Assembly: GCF_003955665.1 (NCBI RefSeq)
Contig: NZ_RXHU01000094.1
Location: 1 to 64,000, forward strand
Origin: Paenibacillus whitsoniae
Lineage (GTDB): Bacteria; Bacillota; Bacilli; Paenibacillales; NBRC-103111
Direction: 5' to 3'
DNA length: 64,000 bases
Shown: piece after piece, positions 20,427 through 29,006 of the stretch
How the letters are laid out: each line of letters opens with the position of its first letter
Position numbering within the stretch: position 1 is the stretch's first letter
Notes under the pieces: generated by a model
Told to the model about the DNA's origin: nothing
Database searches by the model: none
What the model saw: the letters and a program-made list of their open reading frames with translations, nothing else
Program-made: the position numbers and the translations under genes

Positions 20427-21592
20427 AGCATTTTCATCTGCGATATGGTTGTAATCCGCATCAGGCACCTTCCCGAATTTATTCAAAACAGCAAGAGTTG
20501 CCCATTCATATTCTGAACGGAAATCCTGGATACATCAATTTGTTGGATGCGTTGAATGCTTGGCAGCTCGTGAAGGAGCTTAGAGAGCTTTTTCAGATTC
20601 CATCAGCGGCTTCATTCAAGCATGTAAGTCCTGCCGGAGCTGCCATAGGCATTCCATTAAGCAAGGAATTACAGCAAGCTTATTTTGTAGAAAACTTGGA
20701 ATTGACACCTTTAGCGGCAGCATATGCCAGAGCGAGAGGCGCAGATCGCATGTCATCCTTCGGTGATTGGATTGCTTTAAGTGATAAAGTGGATATTGTA
20801 ACGGCAAAGTTAATCGCAAGCGAAGTATCTGATGGGGTTATCGCCCCCGAGTTTGAACCGGAAGCGCTGGAGCTGTTGTGCAAGAAGAGGAAGGGACAAT
20901 ATACGATTATTCAAATCGATGCTCACTATGTCCCAGACGAACTAGAGTGCAAAGATGTATTTGGTATCACATTTGAGCAAAAAAGAAATATGTATAACAT
21001 AAATGGAAGCTTGTTGGCCAATCTGGTTACTGAGAATAAAAATATTCCCGATGACGCTAGGAAGGATCTACTCCTTGCCCTAGCTGTAACGAAGTATACT
21101 CAATCCAATTCCGTCGTTCTTGCGAAAGAGGGGCAAGCGATTGGCATCGGGGCGGGGCAGCAATCTCGAATCCATTGCACAAGATTGGCAGCGAATAAAG
21201 CGGACATATGGTATTTAAGACAACATCCCAAAGTATTCCATCTGAGGTTCAAAGATGGGCTTTCAAGATCAGAGAAGGATAATGTAATTGATCAGTATCT
21301 GAATAATAGCTTATCGCCAAATGAAGAGAGATATTTACTTGCAAGCTTGATGGAGAAGCCTGAAAAAATAAGCTCCGATGAAAAGAAGGACTGGTTGTCC
21401 CGCTTGACTGAGGTAAGTTTGTCTTCCGACGCCTATTTTCCATTTAGAGATAATATCGACCGGGCGGAACGAACAGGCGTTACCTATCTCGTACAACCGG
21501 GAGGATCCGTACGCGATGATGATGTGATCCGTGCTTGCAATGAATACGGAATGTCTATGGCTTTTTCCGGGATAAGATTATTTCATCACTAA
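20423..21592 (+). CDS. Stand-alone AICAR formyltransferase (PurH C-terminal type)
   Basis: This 389-residue protein matches the AICAR transformylase half of PurH without the IMP cyclohydrolase half. It would transfer formyl from 10-formyl-tetrahydrofolate to AICAR (ZMP) in purine synthesis. Visible motifs are YGCNPHQAPSRIY at the start, NGNPGYINLLDALNAWQL, the catalytic Lys-His pair K66-H67 in FKHVSPAG, ARGADRMSSFGDWIALSD, and QSNSVVLAKEGQAIGIGAGQQSR. ATG 20423 is the conserved start, with AAAGGAAG before it; an in-frame ATG at 20354 abuts the other ribosome site. It is the only gene behind the ZTP riboswitch, so it probably acts as an inducible supplementary enzyme beside a complete PurH elsewhere. 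Confidence 0.93.
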   Translation: MKHFHLRYGCNPHQAPSRIYSKQQELPIHILNGNPGYINLLDALNAWQLVKELRELFQIPSAASFKHVSPAGAAIGIPLSKELQQAYFVENLELTPLAAAYARARGADRMSSFGDWIALSDKVDIVTAKLIASEVSDGVIAPEFEPEALELLCKKRKGQYTIIQIDAHYVPDELECKDVFGITFEQKRNMYNINGSLLANLVTENKNIPDDARKDLLLALAVTKYTQSNSVVLAKEGQAIGIGAGQQSRIHCTRLAANKADIWYLRQHPKVFHLRFKDGLSRSEKDNVIDQYLNNSLSPNEERYLLASLMEKPEKISSDEKKDWLSRLTEVSLSSDAYFPFRDNIDRAERTGVTYLVQPGGSVRDDDVIRACNEYGMSMAFSGIRLFHH

Positions 21593-21614
21593 GAACTTCA
21601 TTCCCAGCCAATTT

Positions 21615-21642
21615 TTGCTCTCCGCGCAAAATATGCTAAGAT
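21615..21642 (+). promoter_or_regulatory. Candidate promoter of the 53-residue protein
   Basis: TTGCTC (21615-21620) and TAAGAT (21637-21642) lie 16 bp apart. A perfect 12-bp palindrome GCGCATATGCGC (21666-21677) follows, between this promoter and the ribosome site. Confidence 0.4.
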
Positions 21643-21708
21643 AGATATGGGCAGATTCATACTTTGCGCATATGCGCGCAAGGATTCCAAAAATTGGGAG
21701 GTTGTCGT

Positions 21709-21870
21709 ATGGAAGATTATTTTTTGGTGAAAGATGGCAGGATTGTACGCTGGGATGGACTGACACTGGGAGGAACGAAAATCCGGGTTGATGAATTGAT
21801 CGAGTCTTTTGGACGGAAGGCTCTTGATGAAATTGAACAGTATGGTTTCTTCAGTATAAAGAAATCTTAA
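21709..21870 (+). CDS. Small uncharacterised protein (53 residues)
   Basis: ATG 21709 follows GGGAGG at 21696-21701. The product is a soluble, charged 53-residue polypeptide (MEDYFLVKDGRIVRWDG, ending FFSIKKS) with no membrane segment or metal motif. I do not recognise a family. The strong ribosome site, a promoter candidate and a terminator after it (21924-21955) support a real monocistronic gene. An in-frame ATG at 21664 lies within the palindrome region and is less likely. Confidence 0.65.
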   Translation: MEDYFLVKDGRIVRWDGLTLGGTKIRVDELIESFGRKALDEIEQYGFFSIKKS

Positions 21871-21923
21871 GACTTTTCCAAAGAATAATGCCTCTGCCTC
21901 TATGAAATAGGATCGATACAATG

Positions 21924-21955
21924 AACCGTCAAGGTAAACTTCCCTGGCGGTTTTT
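21924..21955 (+). terminator. Terminator of the 53-residue protein gene
   Basis: AACCGTCAAGG (21924-21934) pairs with CCCTGGCGGTT (21942-21952), with two mismatched or wobble pairs, and a T run follows. Confidence 0.8.
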
Positions 21956-22071
21956 CTTCGTGCCAGCCAGTACTTGGTTTTTCCAAAAAACGGCAACTGA
22001 CCGTTTCCCTCTATCCATTTCTCTCATAGAATACTATGTATTTTAATAGATTGCGAGGGAGGTGAACGTTC

Positions 22072-22458
22072 ATGTCCGATAAAGTTGTATTGTCCACTGG
22101 CGTGTTGACGCGAGAACCCGGCACGATAACAGCCGTTGTCAATCTTGTGAATCTTGAAAGGAGAGACAGCCATCGGGTCATCGTTGAGGTATGGGATTGG
22201 TCATCTTACTCGACGCCTACTAAGTTACCAGTGCTCATTGGCGACAATGTGCCTGTCATTTTCCCGTACCGCCTAGCCGCTCAAAATCTCGCTGTCATGT
22301 ATGCAGACTTAGACGAAACCGTCGATCTCTACGAAGTTCGTATTACGCTTCCCGATGAGGAGAAAGTGATTGCGAACTGCTTCGGCAGAAGCCTCCCGCC
22401 TTACGCTAGTCAAGAAGGGAATACGGTTTTGCAAAAGCAGTTGGTTAAAATCAATTAA
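22072..22458 (+). CDS. Conserved hypothetical protein, beta-rich (128 residues)
   Basis: The product is a soluble 128-residue protein rich in Val, Thr and alternating hydrophobic residues, suggesting a beta-sandwich. Segments such as VVNLVNLERRDSHRVIVEVWDWS and YEVRITLPDEEKVIANCFGRS recall small hypothetical proteins seen in Bacillales; no function is known to me. GAGGGAGGTGAACGTTC provides a strong ribosome site for ATG 22072. A CATAGAATA box at 22025-22033 fits the CATANNNTA -10 pattern of mother-cell sigma factors, but no clear -35 is visible, so a sporulation role is only a possibility. Confidence 0.75.
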   Translation: MSDKVVLSTGVLTREPGTITAVVNLVNLERRDSHRVIVEVWDWSSYSTPTKLPVLIGDNVPVIFPYRLAAQNLAVMYADLDETVDLYEVRITLPDEEKVIANCFGRSLPPYASQEGNTVLQKQLVKIN

Positions 22459-22472
22459 GCCTGGTCTTGATG

Positions 22473-22515
22473 AGAACCTTCAATCCCACTTAATAGGGGG
22501 TTGAGGGTTCTTTTC
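22473..22515 (+). terminator. Terminator after the beta-rich hypothetical gene
   Basis: AGAACCTTCAATCCC pairs with GGGGGTTGAGGGTTCT around an ACTTAATA loop, followed by TTTTC. Confidence 0.85.
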
Positions 22516-22542
22516 GTTACTTTCCATCCGGGAAGCAGAAGG

Positions 22543-22590
22543 AAAGCCTTTCTTTTTGAAGGCATCTCTCGTATAGTTAGAATTCTATGA
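22543..22590 (+). repeat. 48-bp duplicated element, copy 1
   Basis: Matches 27163-27210 at 46 of 48 positions. It holds a small hairpin (GCCTT...AAGGC), then CTCGTATAGTTAG and the palindrome TAGAATTCTA, and lies 60 bp before the DUF4317 start. Confidence 0.9.
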
Positions 22591-22649
22591 GGAAAATTAC
22601 GAAAATGGAAAGTAAATATTACATTTCATAGGAGTTGTCTAACGGAATC

Positions 22650-23813
22650 ATGATGAAGAAAGAAATGGCACATATTCGCAAGCAATTTAAATTGGATCAT
22701 GAGATGCTCCGTCTTTTCGACATTTTTAACGTGTATATTATGAAGGAAAGTAACGAGATCTACCATTACGAGCGTCAGCCGTTCGGCTTATTGGACAGGG
22801 AGAAACAGGAACTCTACATGGCCAATTTCAAAAAACTACTGACCGGTGAGTTGGATCAGAAGCTGTTCGAGTTAAAGTTTCAGGAGGAAGCGGACCAACC
22901 GACGCAGGTTCTTCTCCATCAAGCCTTGGTGACGGGCAGTCCGGATGAGTGGCAAGATCTGATGCTTTTGTTAGTGGAGAAAATGCTGGCAGACACCAAA
23001 TACGAACAGGATACGGTCATTACTTTCGTTAAGGGGCAATATTCCAAGCCGACGAAGGCGAGGAACGATGAGGCCGAGGTGAGTGAAAAGGACGAGATGT
23101 TCGCAAACTTGTTCATTTTGTGCAGCGTGAATTCCACGGAACAACAGCGGAAAACGCTCATGTTTGATTATGTCGAGCGGGAATTTAAGTATAATGTTTT
23201 CGTAGATCCGATCATCAAATTGAACACACCGGAGCAAGGTTTTTTCTATCCTAGCGTGACGGACAACTATTCCGATGTCAATCGCATTGTGTATTGCGCT
23301 GGGAAAGTGAATGAACCGAATCCACAATTCATAGAGCAAGTTTTAAATGCCGAGAAGACGGTGACGGCGCTCGAAGAGAGAGCTATTTTTGAAGAGATTG
23401 TGAAGGAAGTGGCGGGCGAACAACTGGATGCCACGACGATCGCGCAGGTGTACGAGGAAGTTCATCGGGTCATCGAGTCCCATGAAGAAGAAGAGCCGCC
23501 GAAGCTGGATTTTACAGATGTCGAACGCATGCTGAAGGTGAGCGGTGTGGAAGATGTGACGAAGGAAAAGGTGGAACGCGCGTTCCAAAACGTTGTCGAT
23601 GACAGAAACTATGAGCTTAAAGCGAGCAGTGTCATTCCGAAGTTCACTTCCAAATCGATTAAAATTGAAACGAAGGTAGCCACGATTTCGGTTAGTCCCC
23701 AAGACTTAAAATACGTGAGACAGGTGAATTACCAAGGAAAACGCTGCATTATGATCGAGGTCGACGAAGATGTCGTGATTGAAGGATTTACACTCAATAC
23801 GGAGATGTTGTAA
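22650..23813 (+). CDS. DUF4317 domain-containing protein
   Basis: This 387-residue soluble protein matches the DUF4317 family. The N-terminus reads EMAHIRKQFKLDHEMLRLFDIFNVYIMKES, followed by the conserved FGLLDREKQELYMANFKKLLTG and LDQKLFELKF. The middle carries FYPSVTDNYSDVNRIVYCAGK, and the C-terminal part is acidic and helical before a short beta region. Function is unknown. The start is uncertain: AGGAG (22630-22634) is too close to TTG 22635 and rather far from ATG 22650. Copy 1 of the 48-bp element lies upstream and may supply the promoter; a strong terminator follows. Confidence 0.85.
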   Translation: MMKKEMAHIRKQFKLDHEMLRLFDIFNVYIMKESNEIYHYERQPFGLLDREKQELYMANFKKLLTGELDQKLFELKFQEEADQPTQVLLHQALVTGSPDEWQDLMLLLVEKMLADTKYEQDTVITFVKGQYSKPTKARNDEAEVSEKDEMFANLFILCSVNSTEQQRKTLMFDYVEREFKYNVFVDPIIKLNTPEQGFFYPSVTDNYSDVNRIVYCAGKVNEPNPQFIEQVLNAEKTVTALEERAIFEEIVKEVAGEQLDATTIAQVYEEVHRVIESHEEEEPPKLDFTDVERMLKVSGVEDVTKEKVERAFQNVVDDRNYELKASSVIPKFTSKSIKIETKVATISVSPQDLKYVRQVNYQGKRCIMIEVDEDVVIEGFTLNTEML

Positions 23814-23816
23814 ATA

Positions 23817-23853
23817 AAAAACGGAGCGCCGCGGAATTGCGGGCTCCGTTTTT
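23817..23853 (+). terminator. Terminator after the DUF4317 gene
   Basis: ACGGAGC (23821-23827) pairs with GCTCCGT (23843-23849) with an inner CCGC/GCGG stem and a T run. Its stem matches the terminators at 38-73 and 41549-41580. Confidence 0.9.
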
Positions 23854-23989
23854 TATGGCATACGGCAACTTCCCTTCATCCCTCGTTATCCATGTTTAAT
23901 CTTAGTTATTTAAAGAGACCCTAGAAATCAACTATTCTTAGTCATGTAAGCACATTCATTTTTCAAGGACATGGGAGGTCAACAATCAG

Positions 23990-25336
23990 ATGAAAAAATC
24001 ATTCACACCATGGATTGGCGCGGGGACAACATTCGTGATGGCGGCAACTTTGCTTGCCGGCTGCGGCAGCGCTACGAATACAACGCAGGAAACAAGCAAA
24101 GCGGGCGGTGCGGCCGCAACAGCAGCGGCGAAGCCTTTTGCAGGCAAAACGATCTCGCTCGTAACGGCGAATCACCCTTGGGCGGATGCGATTAAGCCGC
24201 TGCTGCCGGATTTTGAGAAAGAAACGGGCATTAAAGTGAACGTGGAGAGCTTCTTCGAAGATCAGCTGACGCAAAAGCTGACGGTGCAGTTCACGTCGGG
24301 CTCGGCGACGCCGGATGTGTTCATGTATCGCCCGCTGCAAGAAGGCAAGCTGTTCTTCAAAAATGGCTGGGTTCAACCGTTGGATGATTATGCGAAAAAG
24401 GATCCGAATTACGATTTCAAGGATTTCTCTCCTTCCGCGATCGGTTCCACAACGGTAGATGCGAAGCTGGCGGGCATTCCGATTATTACCGAGCAGGAAA
24501 TTTTGTACTACCGCAAGGATTTGCTGGAGAAGGCGGGCATCGCAGTTCCGAAAACGCTGGATGAGCTGCAAGCCGCGGTGAAAAAGCTGCACGATCCGAA
24601 AAACGAAATGTACGGTTTCGTCGCGAGAGGCCAACGTTCGCCGCTCGTCACGCAAGTATCTTCGTTCCTGTACTCGGAAGGCGCAGACTTCACGAATGGT
24701 GACAAAGCGACGATCAACACGCCGGAGGCAGTCAAAGCGTTTACGACTTACGGCACACTACTGAAAGACTATGCACCTCCAGGCGTGCTGAATATGTCCT
24801 GGCCGCAAGCGTTCGGCATTTTCGCACAAGGTAAAGTGGCGTTCCTGACGGATGCGAACTCACTTTACAACAACGCGATCGATCCTGCGAAGTCGCAGGT
24901 GGCCGATAAAGTCGGATTTGCCGTCTTCCCTGGCGGAAAAGCAGGCTCCAAGCCGTACAGCATCACATCCTGGGGCCTGGCGATGAACGCCAAATCCGGC
25001 AACAAAGATGCGACGTGGGCGTTCATTCAATGGGCGACAAGCAAAGATGTCGTGCTGAAAACGCAGCAAAAAGGCAACCCTGGCGCACGCGCTTCGGTAT
25101 GGGATAAACCGGAAGGCACAACAGGATTCCCGGCTGCGCTCGTTCCGATCATTAAAGAAAGCGCCAAAACCGGTGTTGACCACGACCGTCCGACGGTGAT
25201 CAGCGTGGGCGAAGCGCGTGACGCGGTAGGCGAGATCGTGCAGAAGCTGATGACCGGCGAAACGAATATTCAACCGGTAGCGGACAAAGCGAACCAAGCG
25301 CTGCAAACGATCATGGATAAAGATAAAACAAAGTAA
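23990..25336 (+). CDS. Sugar-binding lipoprotein of ABC importer 2
   Basis: This 448-residue family 1 solute-binding protein has a signal peptide and lipobox LLAGC near residue 25, then an Ala-rich linker and the binding fold (FYRKDLLEKAGIAVPKTLDEL-like hinge, ending in a helical tail). It would deliver a mono- or oligosaccharide to the permeases at 25431 and 26309. GGGAGG precedes ATG 23990. Because the operon region ends with D-galactonate dehydratase, the ligand may be a galactonate-yielding sugar or the sugar acid, but this is inference from neighbourhood only. GC rises here relative to the left part of the window. Confidence 0.92.
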   Translation: MKKSFTPWIGAGTTFVMAATLLAGCGSATNTTQETSKAGGAAATAAAKPFAGKTISLVTANHPWADAIKPLLPDFEKETGIKVNVESFFEDQLTQKLTVQFTSGSATPDVFMYRPLQEGKLFFKNGWVQPLDDYAKKDPNYDFKDFSPSAIGSTTVDAKLAGIPIITEQEILYYRKDLLEKAGIAVPKTLDELQAAVKKLHDPKNEMYGFVARGQRSPLVTQVSSFLYSEGADFTNGDKATINTPEAVKAFTTYGTLLKDYAPPGVLNMSWPQAFGIFAQGKVAFLTDANSLYNNAIDPAKSQVADKVGFAVFPGGKAGSKPYSITSWGLAMNAKSGNKDATWAFIQWATSKDVVLKTQQKGNPGARASVWDKPEGTTGFPAALVPIIKESAKTGVDHDRPTVISVGEARDAVGEIVQKLMTGETNIQPVADKANQALQTIMDKDKTK

Positions 25337-25363
25337 GGTAACCTTCCTACGATTTGACGGGTC

Positions 25364-25389
25364 AAAGGGCCGATAGCCGGCCCTTTCGT
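25364..25389 (+). promoter_or_regulatory. Intercistronic hairpin, importer 2
   Basis: AAAGGGCC (25364-25371) pairs with GGCCCTTT (25379-25386) in the gap between binding protein and first permease. Confidence 0.75.
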
Positions 25390-25430
25390 ACCCGGACAGC
25401 TTGCGATTCATCAGAAAGGGGGAATGCAGT

Positions 25431-26312
25431 GTGCAATACAGTTGGTTTAACCGCAACTTGAAATGGATTTATACGCTTCCGGCTGTGTTCTTCGTCCTTA
25501 TCATGATGCTGTTCCCCATCATCTATACGGTTCGGATCAGCTTCTATGAGTGGAGTATGTCGGCGACAACGCCGCCGGCTTGGGTGGGACTCGGCAATTA
25601 TATCGCGCTATTCAAAGATGAGCGCTTCTGGCATGCGGTCGGGTCGACGTTTTATTTTACGATCGCGGCGCTGGCGCTGGAAGTGATCCTCGGTGTGGCG
25701 ATTGCCCTGCTGCTGTCCAGAGAGTTTAAAGGTAAAAATCTGGTAAAAACGGTGTTCCTGCTGCCGATGGTAGCAACGCCGGTCGCGATGGGTCTCGTGT
25801 GGATGCTGATTTACGAGCCGACGATCGGTGTGGCGAACATGATGCTCAAAGGGATGGGGCTGCAGCCGCTCTTGTGGCTGGCTTCGCCAAATCAAGTTAT
25901 TCCATCGCTCGTCATTGTGGACGTGTGGGAGTGGACGCCGATGATTGCGCTGATCATCATGGCCGGCTTGGCAACGCTGCCTTCCGATCCGTATGAGGCG
26001 GCCGACGTGGATGGCGCAAGCGCGTGGACGAAGTTCGTCTCGATTACGCTGCCATTGCTCAGACCAACGATTATTGTCGCCGCGATGCTTCGTCTCATTG
26101 ATGTACTCAAGACATTTGATATTATTTATGCAACAACGCAGGGCGGACCTAACTTTGCGTCCGAAACGCTGAACTTGTACGGCTATGTGCAAGGCTTCCA
26201 ATATTTTAAACTGGGCTCGGCTTCTTCGTTGCTCGTTGTGTTCTTTATGCTGGTGATGGGATTAACGCTGTTCATGATCTGGATGCGCAAACGATTGGAG
26301 GGAGCGTCATGA
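25431..26312 (+). CDS. ABC sugar permease, MalF type (importer 2)
   Basis: This 293-residue membrane subunit has six helices and the EAA loop EAADVDGASAWTKFVSITLP. Translation most likely begins at GTG 25431, which has AAAGGGGG 8 bp upstream; the in-frame ATG at 25401 precedes that site. Its stop overlaps the next permease start as ATGA (26309-26312), so the two are translationally coupled. Confidence 0.92.
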   Translation: MQYSWFNRNLKWIYTLPAVFFVLIMMLFPIIYTVRISFYEWSMSATTPPAWVGLGNYIALFKDERFWHAVGSTFYFTIAALALEVILGVAIALLLSREFKGKNLVKTVFLLPMVATPVAMGLVWMLIYEPTIGVANMMLKGMGLQPLLWLASPNQVIPSLVIVDVWEWTPMIALIIMAGLATLPSDPYEAADVDGASAWTKFVSITLPLLRPTIIVAAMLRLIDVLKTFDIIYATTQGGPNFASETLNLYGYVQGFQYFKLGSASSLLVVFFMLVMGLTLFMIWMRKRLEGAS

Positions 26313-27130
26313 AAAAGAAAAAAGGTCAGGGCAAACGCTTCCTGCAAACGCTGCTCACGTATGTGGTGCTGGTCGTTTTCGCTTTCCCTTTTGTGTGGAT
26401 GCTGCTCGCTTCCTTCAAGACGCAGGCGCAGATTTTATCGACAGGGCAAATGTTTGTGTTCAAGCCGACGTTTCACAACTATGTAGCGGTCTTCAAGGAG
26501 TATGACTTCCTCAAATTTATCGGGAACAGTTTTCTTGTCGCTTTCGGTTCGACCTTGCTATCCTTGATTCTCGGCCTGCCGGCCGCGTATGCCATTGCAA
26601 GGCATCACCTTCACAAATTAGGGCTGCTCATCCTGGTCGCGAGAATTATCCCGGGGATCACCTTCCTGATTCCTTGGTTTATCCTGTTCTCCAAAATCCA
26701 TTTGGTGGACACGTATACAGCACTGATTTTGAGTCATATGCTCGTAGGCCTTCCTTTCATTATCTGGATTATGATTTCGTTCTTCGAGGCTCTCCCGACG
26801 GAAATCGAGGAGTCGGCGCTGATCGATGGCTGCACGCACCATCAAGTGTTCCTTCGGATCATCATGCCGCTCTCGGGTCCCGGTGTGATTACGTCTTCGC
26901 TCCTATCGTTCATCTTCTCGTGGAACAACTTTATGTTCTCGATTATTTTGGCGGGAGACAAAACGAAAACATTACCGATCGCCGTATTTAACTTCATGTC
27001 CTACTCCGAAATCAACTGGGGTGCGCTCATGGCGGCGGCTTGCATCATTACCTTGCCGGTATTGATCATCGCGCTCGTCTCCCAGCGCTATGTGGTCAGC
27101 GGCCTTGCTGCCGGTGCTGTAAAAGGCTAA
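26309..27130 (+). CDS. ABC sugar permease, MalG type (importer 2)
   Basis: This 273-residue partner permease has six helices, the EAA loop ESALIDGCTHHQVFLRIIMP and the conserved terminal RYVVSGLAAGAVKG. The Cys-Thr within the EAA loop (DGCTH rather than DGAS) is an uncommon variant. It overlaps the previous gene by 4 bp. The second copy of the 48-bp element lies 33 bp after its stop. Confidence 0.92.
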   Translation: MKKKKGQGKRFLQTLLTYVVLVVFAFPFVWMLLASFKTQAQILSTGQMFVFKPTFHNYVAVFKEYDFLKFIGNSFLVAFGSTLLSLILGLPAAYAIARHHLHKLGLLILVARIIPGITFLIPWFILFSKIHLVDTYTALILSHMLVGLPFIIWIMISFFEALPTEIEESALIDGCTHHQVFLRIIMPLSGPGVITSSLLSFIFSWNNFMFSIILAGDKTKTLPIAVFNFMSYSEINWGALMAAACIITLPVLIIALVSQRYVVSGLAAGAVKG

Positions 27131-27162
27131 CAAATAGGAAAAACTATACGGGGATAAGATGT

Positions 27163-27210
27163 AAAGCCTTTCTTTTGGAAGGCTTCTCTCGTATAGTTAG
27201 AATTCTATGA
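27163..27210 (+). repeat. 48-bp duplicated element, copy 2, within a long inverted repeat
   Basis: Differs from 22543-22590 at two positions. Here the CGTATAGTT of the element (27190-27198) also pairs with AACTATACG at 27142-27150, enclosing a 7-bp AAGCCTT/AAGGCTT inner hairpin, so a 57-nt two-tier structure can form ahead of the kinase gene. Confidence 0.9.
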
Positions 27211-27248
27211 AGAGCAAGCTCAGCGGAAGCATGGAAGGTGATCGGTGC

Positions 27249-29006
27249 ATGCCTTATAAATTGAATATTTTCAGTAAAATTCTCATACTGCTCGTGCTGC
27301 TGTTAACGCCCATCGTGGTGCTGTACAGTTTCACGAATCGCACGACGAACAAGGTCGTTCAGGATCAGATCCAGTCGTCGAACTTGAATCAGCTCTCTTT
27401 TTTCATGCATCAATTGGATTCCAATGTCGAGCGGTTGGCGATGTCGCCGGTGATCCTAGGCAGCGATCCATACATTAGGGAGTTCATAGACCGCAGCGAT
27501 GATCCGGCGTATGACATGCTCAGGGAGCAGTCGCGCATTATTGAAAAGTTGAGCCTGCAAAGCGTCGCGAGCGGCTGGGTCAATGAACTGACGATTGTCA
27601 TCCCGAAGGAGAAGAAAGTGCTGTCTTCCAGCATCTTTGTGAACGGTACTGACCGTTGGCCTTGGCAGGATCCCGTTCATCGTACCTGGTCTTTTCAAGC
27701 ACCGGCGGATGCGAAAAGCGGCGGCTCCTTCTATCGCGAGATCAGCGAGCCGGTTCGCGCAGAGGTGTTGAATCAGGCAAGGGTGCTGTACCAGGTCCGC
27801 TTTAGCGCGCAAAACCTGATTCAGCTTCTTGACGTGTACAAGTCGGATAAGCGGAGCGATCCTTTCCTATTTGACGGGGCGACGGCTTTTATCGTGAACA
27901 GCACGGCGGAGACGCAAATCCCGGCAGCGATCAGGGAGGGGCTCCGAGGCATCAACTTGGCCGCATCAGGTCAAATACAGATGAAATTGGTCGATCAGCA
28001 GTATTTGATTAGTTATGTCAAATCCGATCAGTTGGGTTGGTATTTGATCGACTATGTACCGGTTCAGAAAATATTGTCGCCGATCACGATGTCCCGTAAC
28101 TTATTTTATATTTCGATCGGGCTTTTGCTCGGCATGAGTGTATTGGCTTCTTTCCTGCTCTACCGGAATGTGCAGATTCCGCTCGTGAAGATGATTCAAA
28201 GCGTGCAAAAGGTGAAGCGAGGCGATTTATCGGTTCGGATCACGTATCGAGCGAAGAACGAATTTGATTTTCTCATTCAACGGTTTAATGAAATGGCGGA
28301 GCAAATTCAAGTGCTGGTCGAGGATGTGTACGCCGAGAAAATACGCTCACGCGAAGCGACGCTCAAGCAGCTGCAGTCGCAAATTCATCCCCATTTTTTA
28401 TATAACTCGCTATTCTTCATTATTAATTCGGCGGAAATGGAAGATAAGGAGTCCGTCGTGGCGATGGCGCAAAATTTGGCTGAGTATTACCGTTACACAA
28501 CGCGGGTTGAGAACCAGGTGGTCAGGCTGCGAGATGAGCTCGATATGGCCCGCCACTATTTGAGCATCCAGACCCTGCGCATTCACAGGCTAACGTATGA
28601 GATTACCGTTCCAGACCCTATGCTGGAGGAGCGTATTCCGAGGCTGATCCTGCAGCCGCTCGTGGAGAACGCCATCGTTCACGGCATTGAGCGCAGCCTC
28701 GGGGGCGATCGCATCACGGTCACAGGCGAACAGGATGCGGAATTCAACAGGCTGATCGTGGAAGACAACGGCGCGGGACTCACCGATGACGCGCTCGAGC
28801 AGCTGCACAAGCAGCTTCAAACGGCTATGACGGACGAGATCGGCTGCGGCACCTGGAATGTGCATCATCGCTTAGTGTACCAATTCGGCCAAGGGTCAGG
28901 CCTACATTTGGAGCGGGGAGCCAGCGGCGGCGTCAGGTCGGTGCTGACGTGGAGACGCGATGCACAGCTGCAACAAGGGCCGAAGATGGAGGTGCCGGAG
29001 GCATGA
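27249..29006 (+). CDS. YesM-type sensor histidine kinase (module 2)
   Basis: This 585-residue membrane kinase has helices near residues 10-30 and 280-303 flanking an extracytoplasmic Cache-like sensor, then a HAMP linker (RNVQIPLVKMIQSVQKVKRGDLSVRI), the phosphoacceptor box QIHPHFLYN with H382, and an ATPase domain (ILQPLVENAIVHGIE, DNGAGL). It probably senses extracellular sugar, or binding protein with sugar, and phosphorylates the regulator at 29003. ATG 27249 has GAAGGTGA 7 bp upstream; the in-frame ATG at 27207 lies in the 48-bp element. The gene overlaps the regulator as ATGA. Confidence 0.92.
   Translation: MPYKLNIFSKILILLVLLLTPIVVLYSFTNRTTNKVVQDQIQSSNLNQLSFFMHQLDSNVERLAMSPVILGSDPYIREFIDRSDDPAYDMLREQSRIIEKLSLQSVASGWVNELTIVIPKEKKVLSSSIFVNGTDRWPWQDPVHRTWSFQAPADAKSGGSFYREISEPVRAEVLNQARVLYQVRFSAQNLIQLLDVYKSDKRSDPFLFDGATAFIVNSTAETQIPAAIREGLRGINLAASGQIQMKLVDQQYLISYVKSDQLGWYLIDYVPVQKILSPITMSRNLFYISIGLLLGMSVLASFLLYRNVQIPLVKMIQSVQKVKRGDLSVRITYRAKNEFDFLIQRFNEMAEQIQVLVEDVYAEKIRSREATLKQLQSQIHPHFLYNSLFFIINSAEMEDKESVVAMAQNLAEYYRYTTRVENQVVRLRDELDMARHYLSIQTLRIHRLTYEITVPDPMLEERIPRLILQPLVENAIVHGIERSLGGDRITVTGEQDAEFNRLIVEDNGAGLTDDALEQLHKQLQTAMTDEIGCGTWNVHHRLVYQFGQGSGLHLERGASGGVRSVLTWRRDAQLQQGPKMEVPEA

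Noticed and set aside
22025..22033. CATAGAATA as a sigma-K or sigma-E promoter of the beta-rich hypothetical gene
   Set aside because: The -10 pattern fits but no matching -35 element is found at the required distance, so it was not called as a feature.
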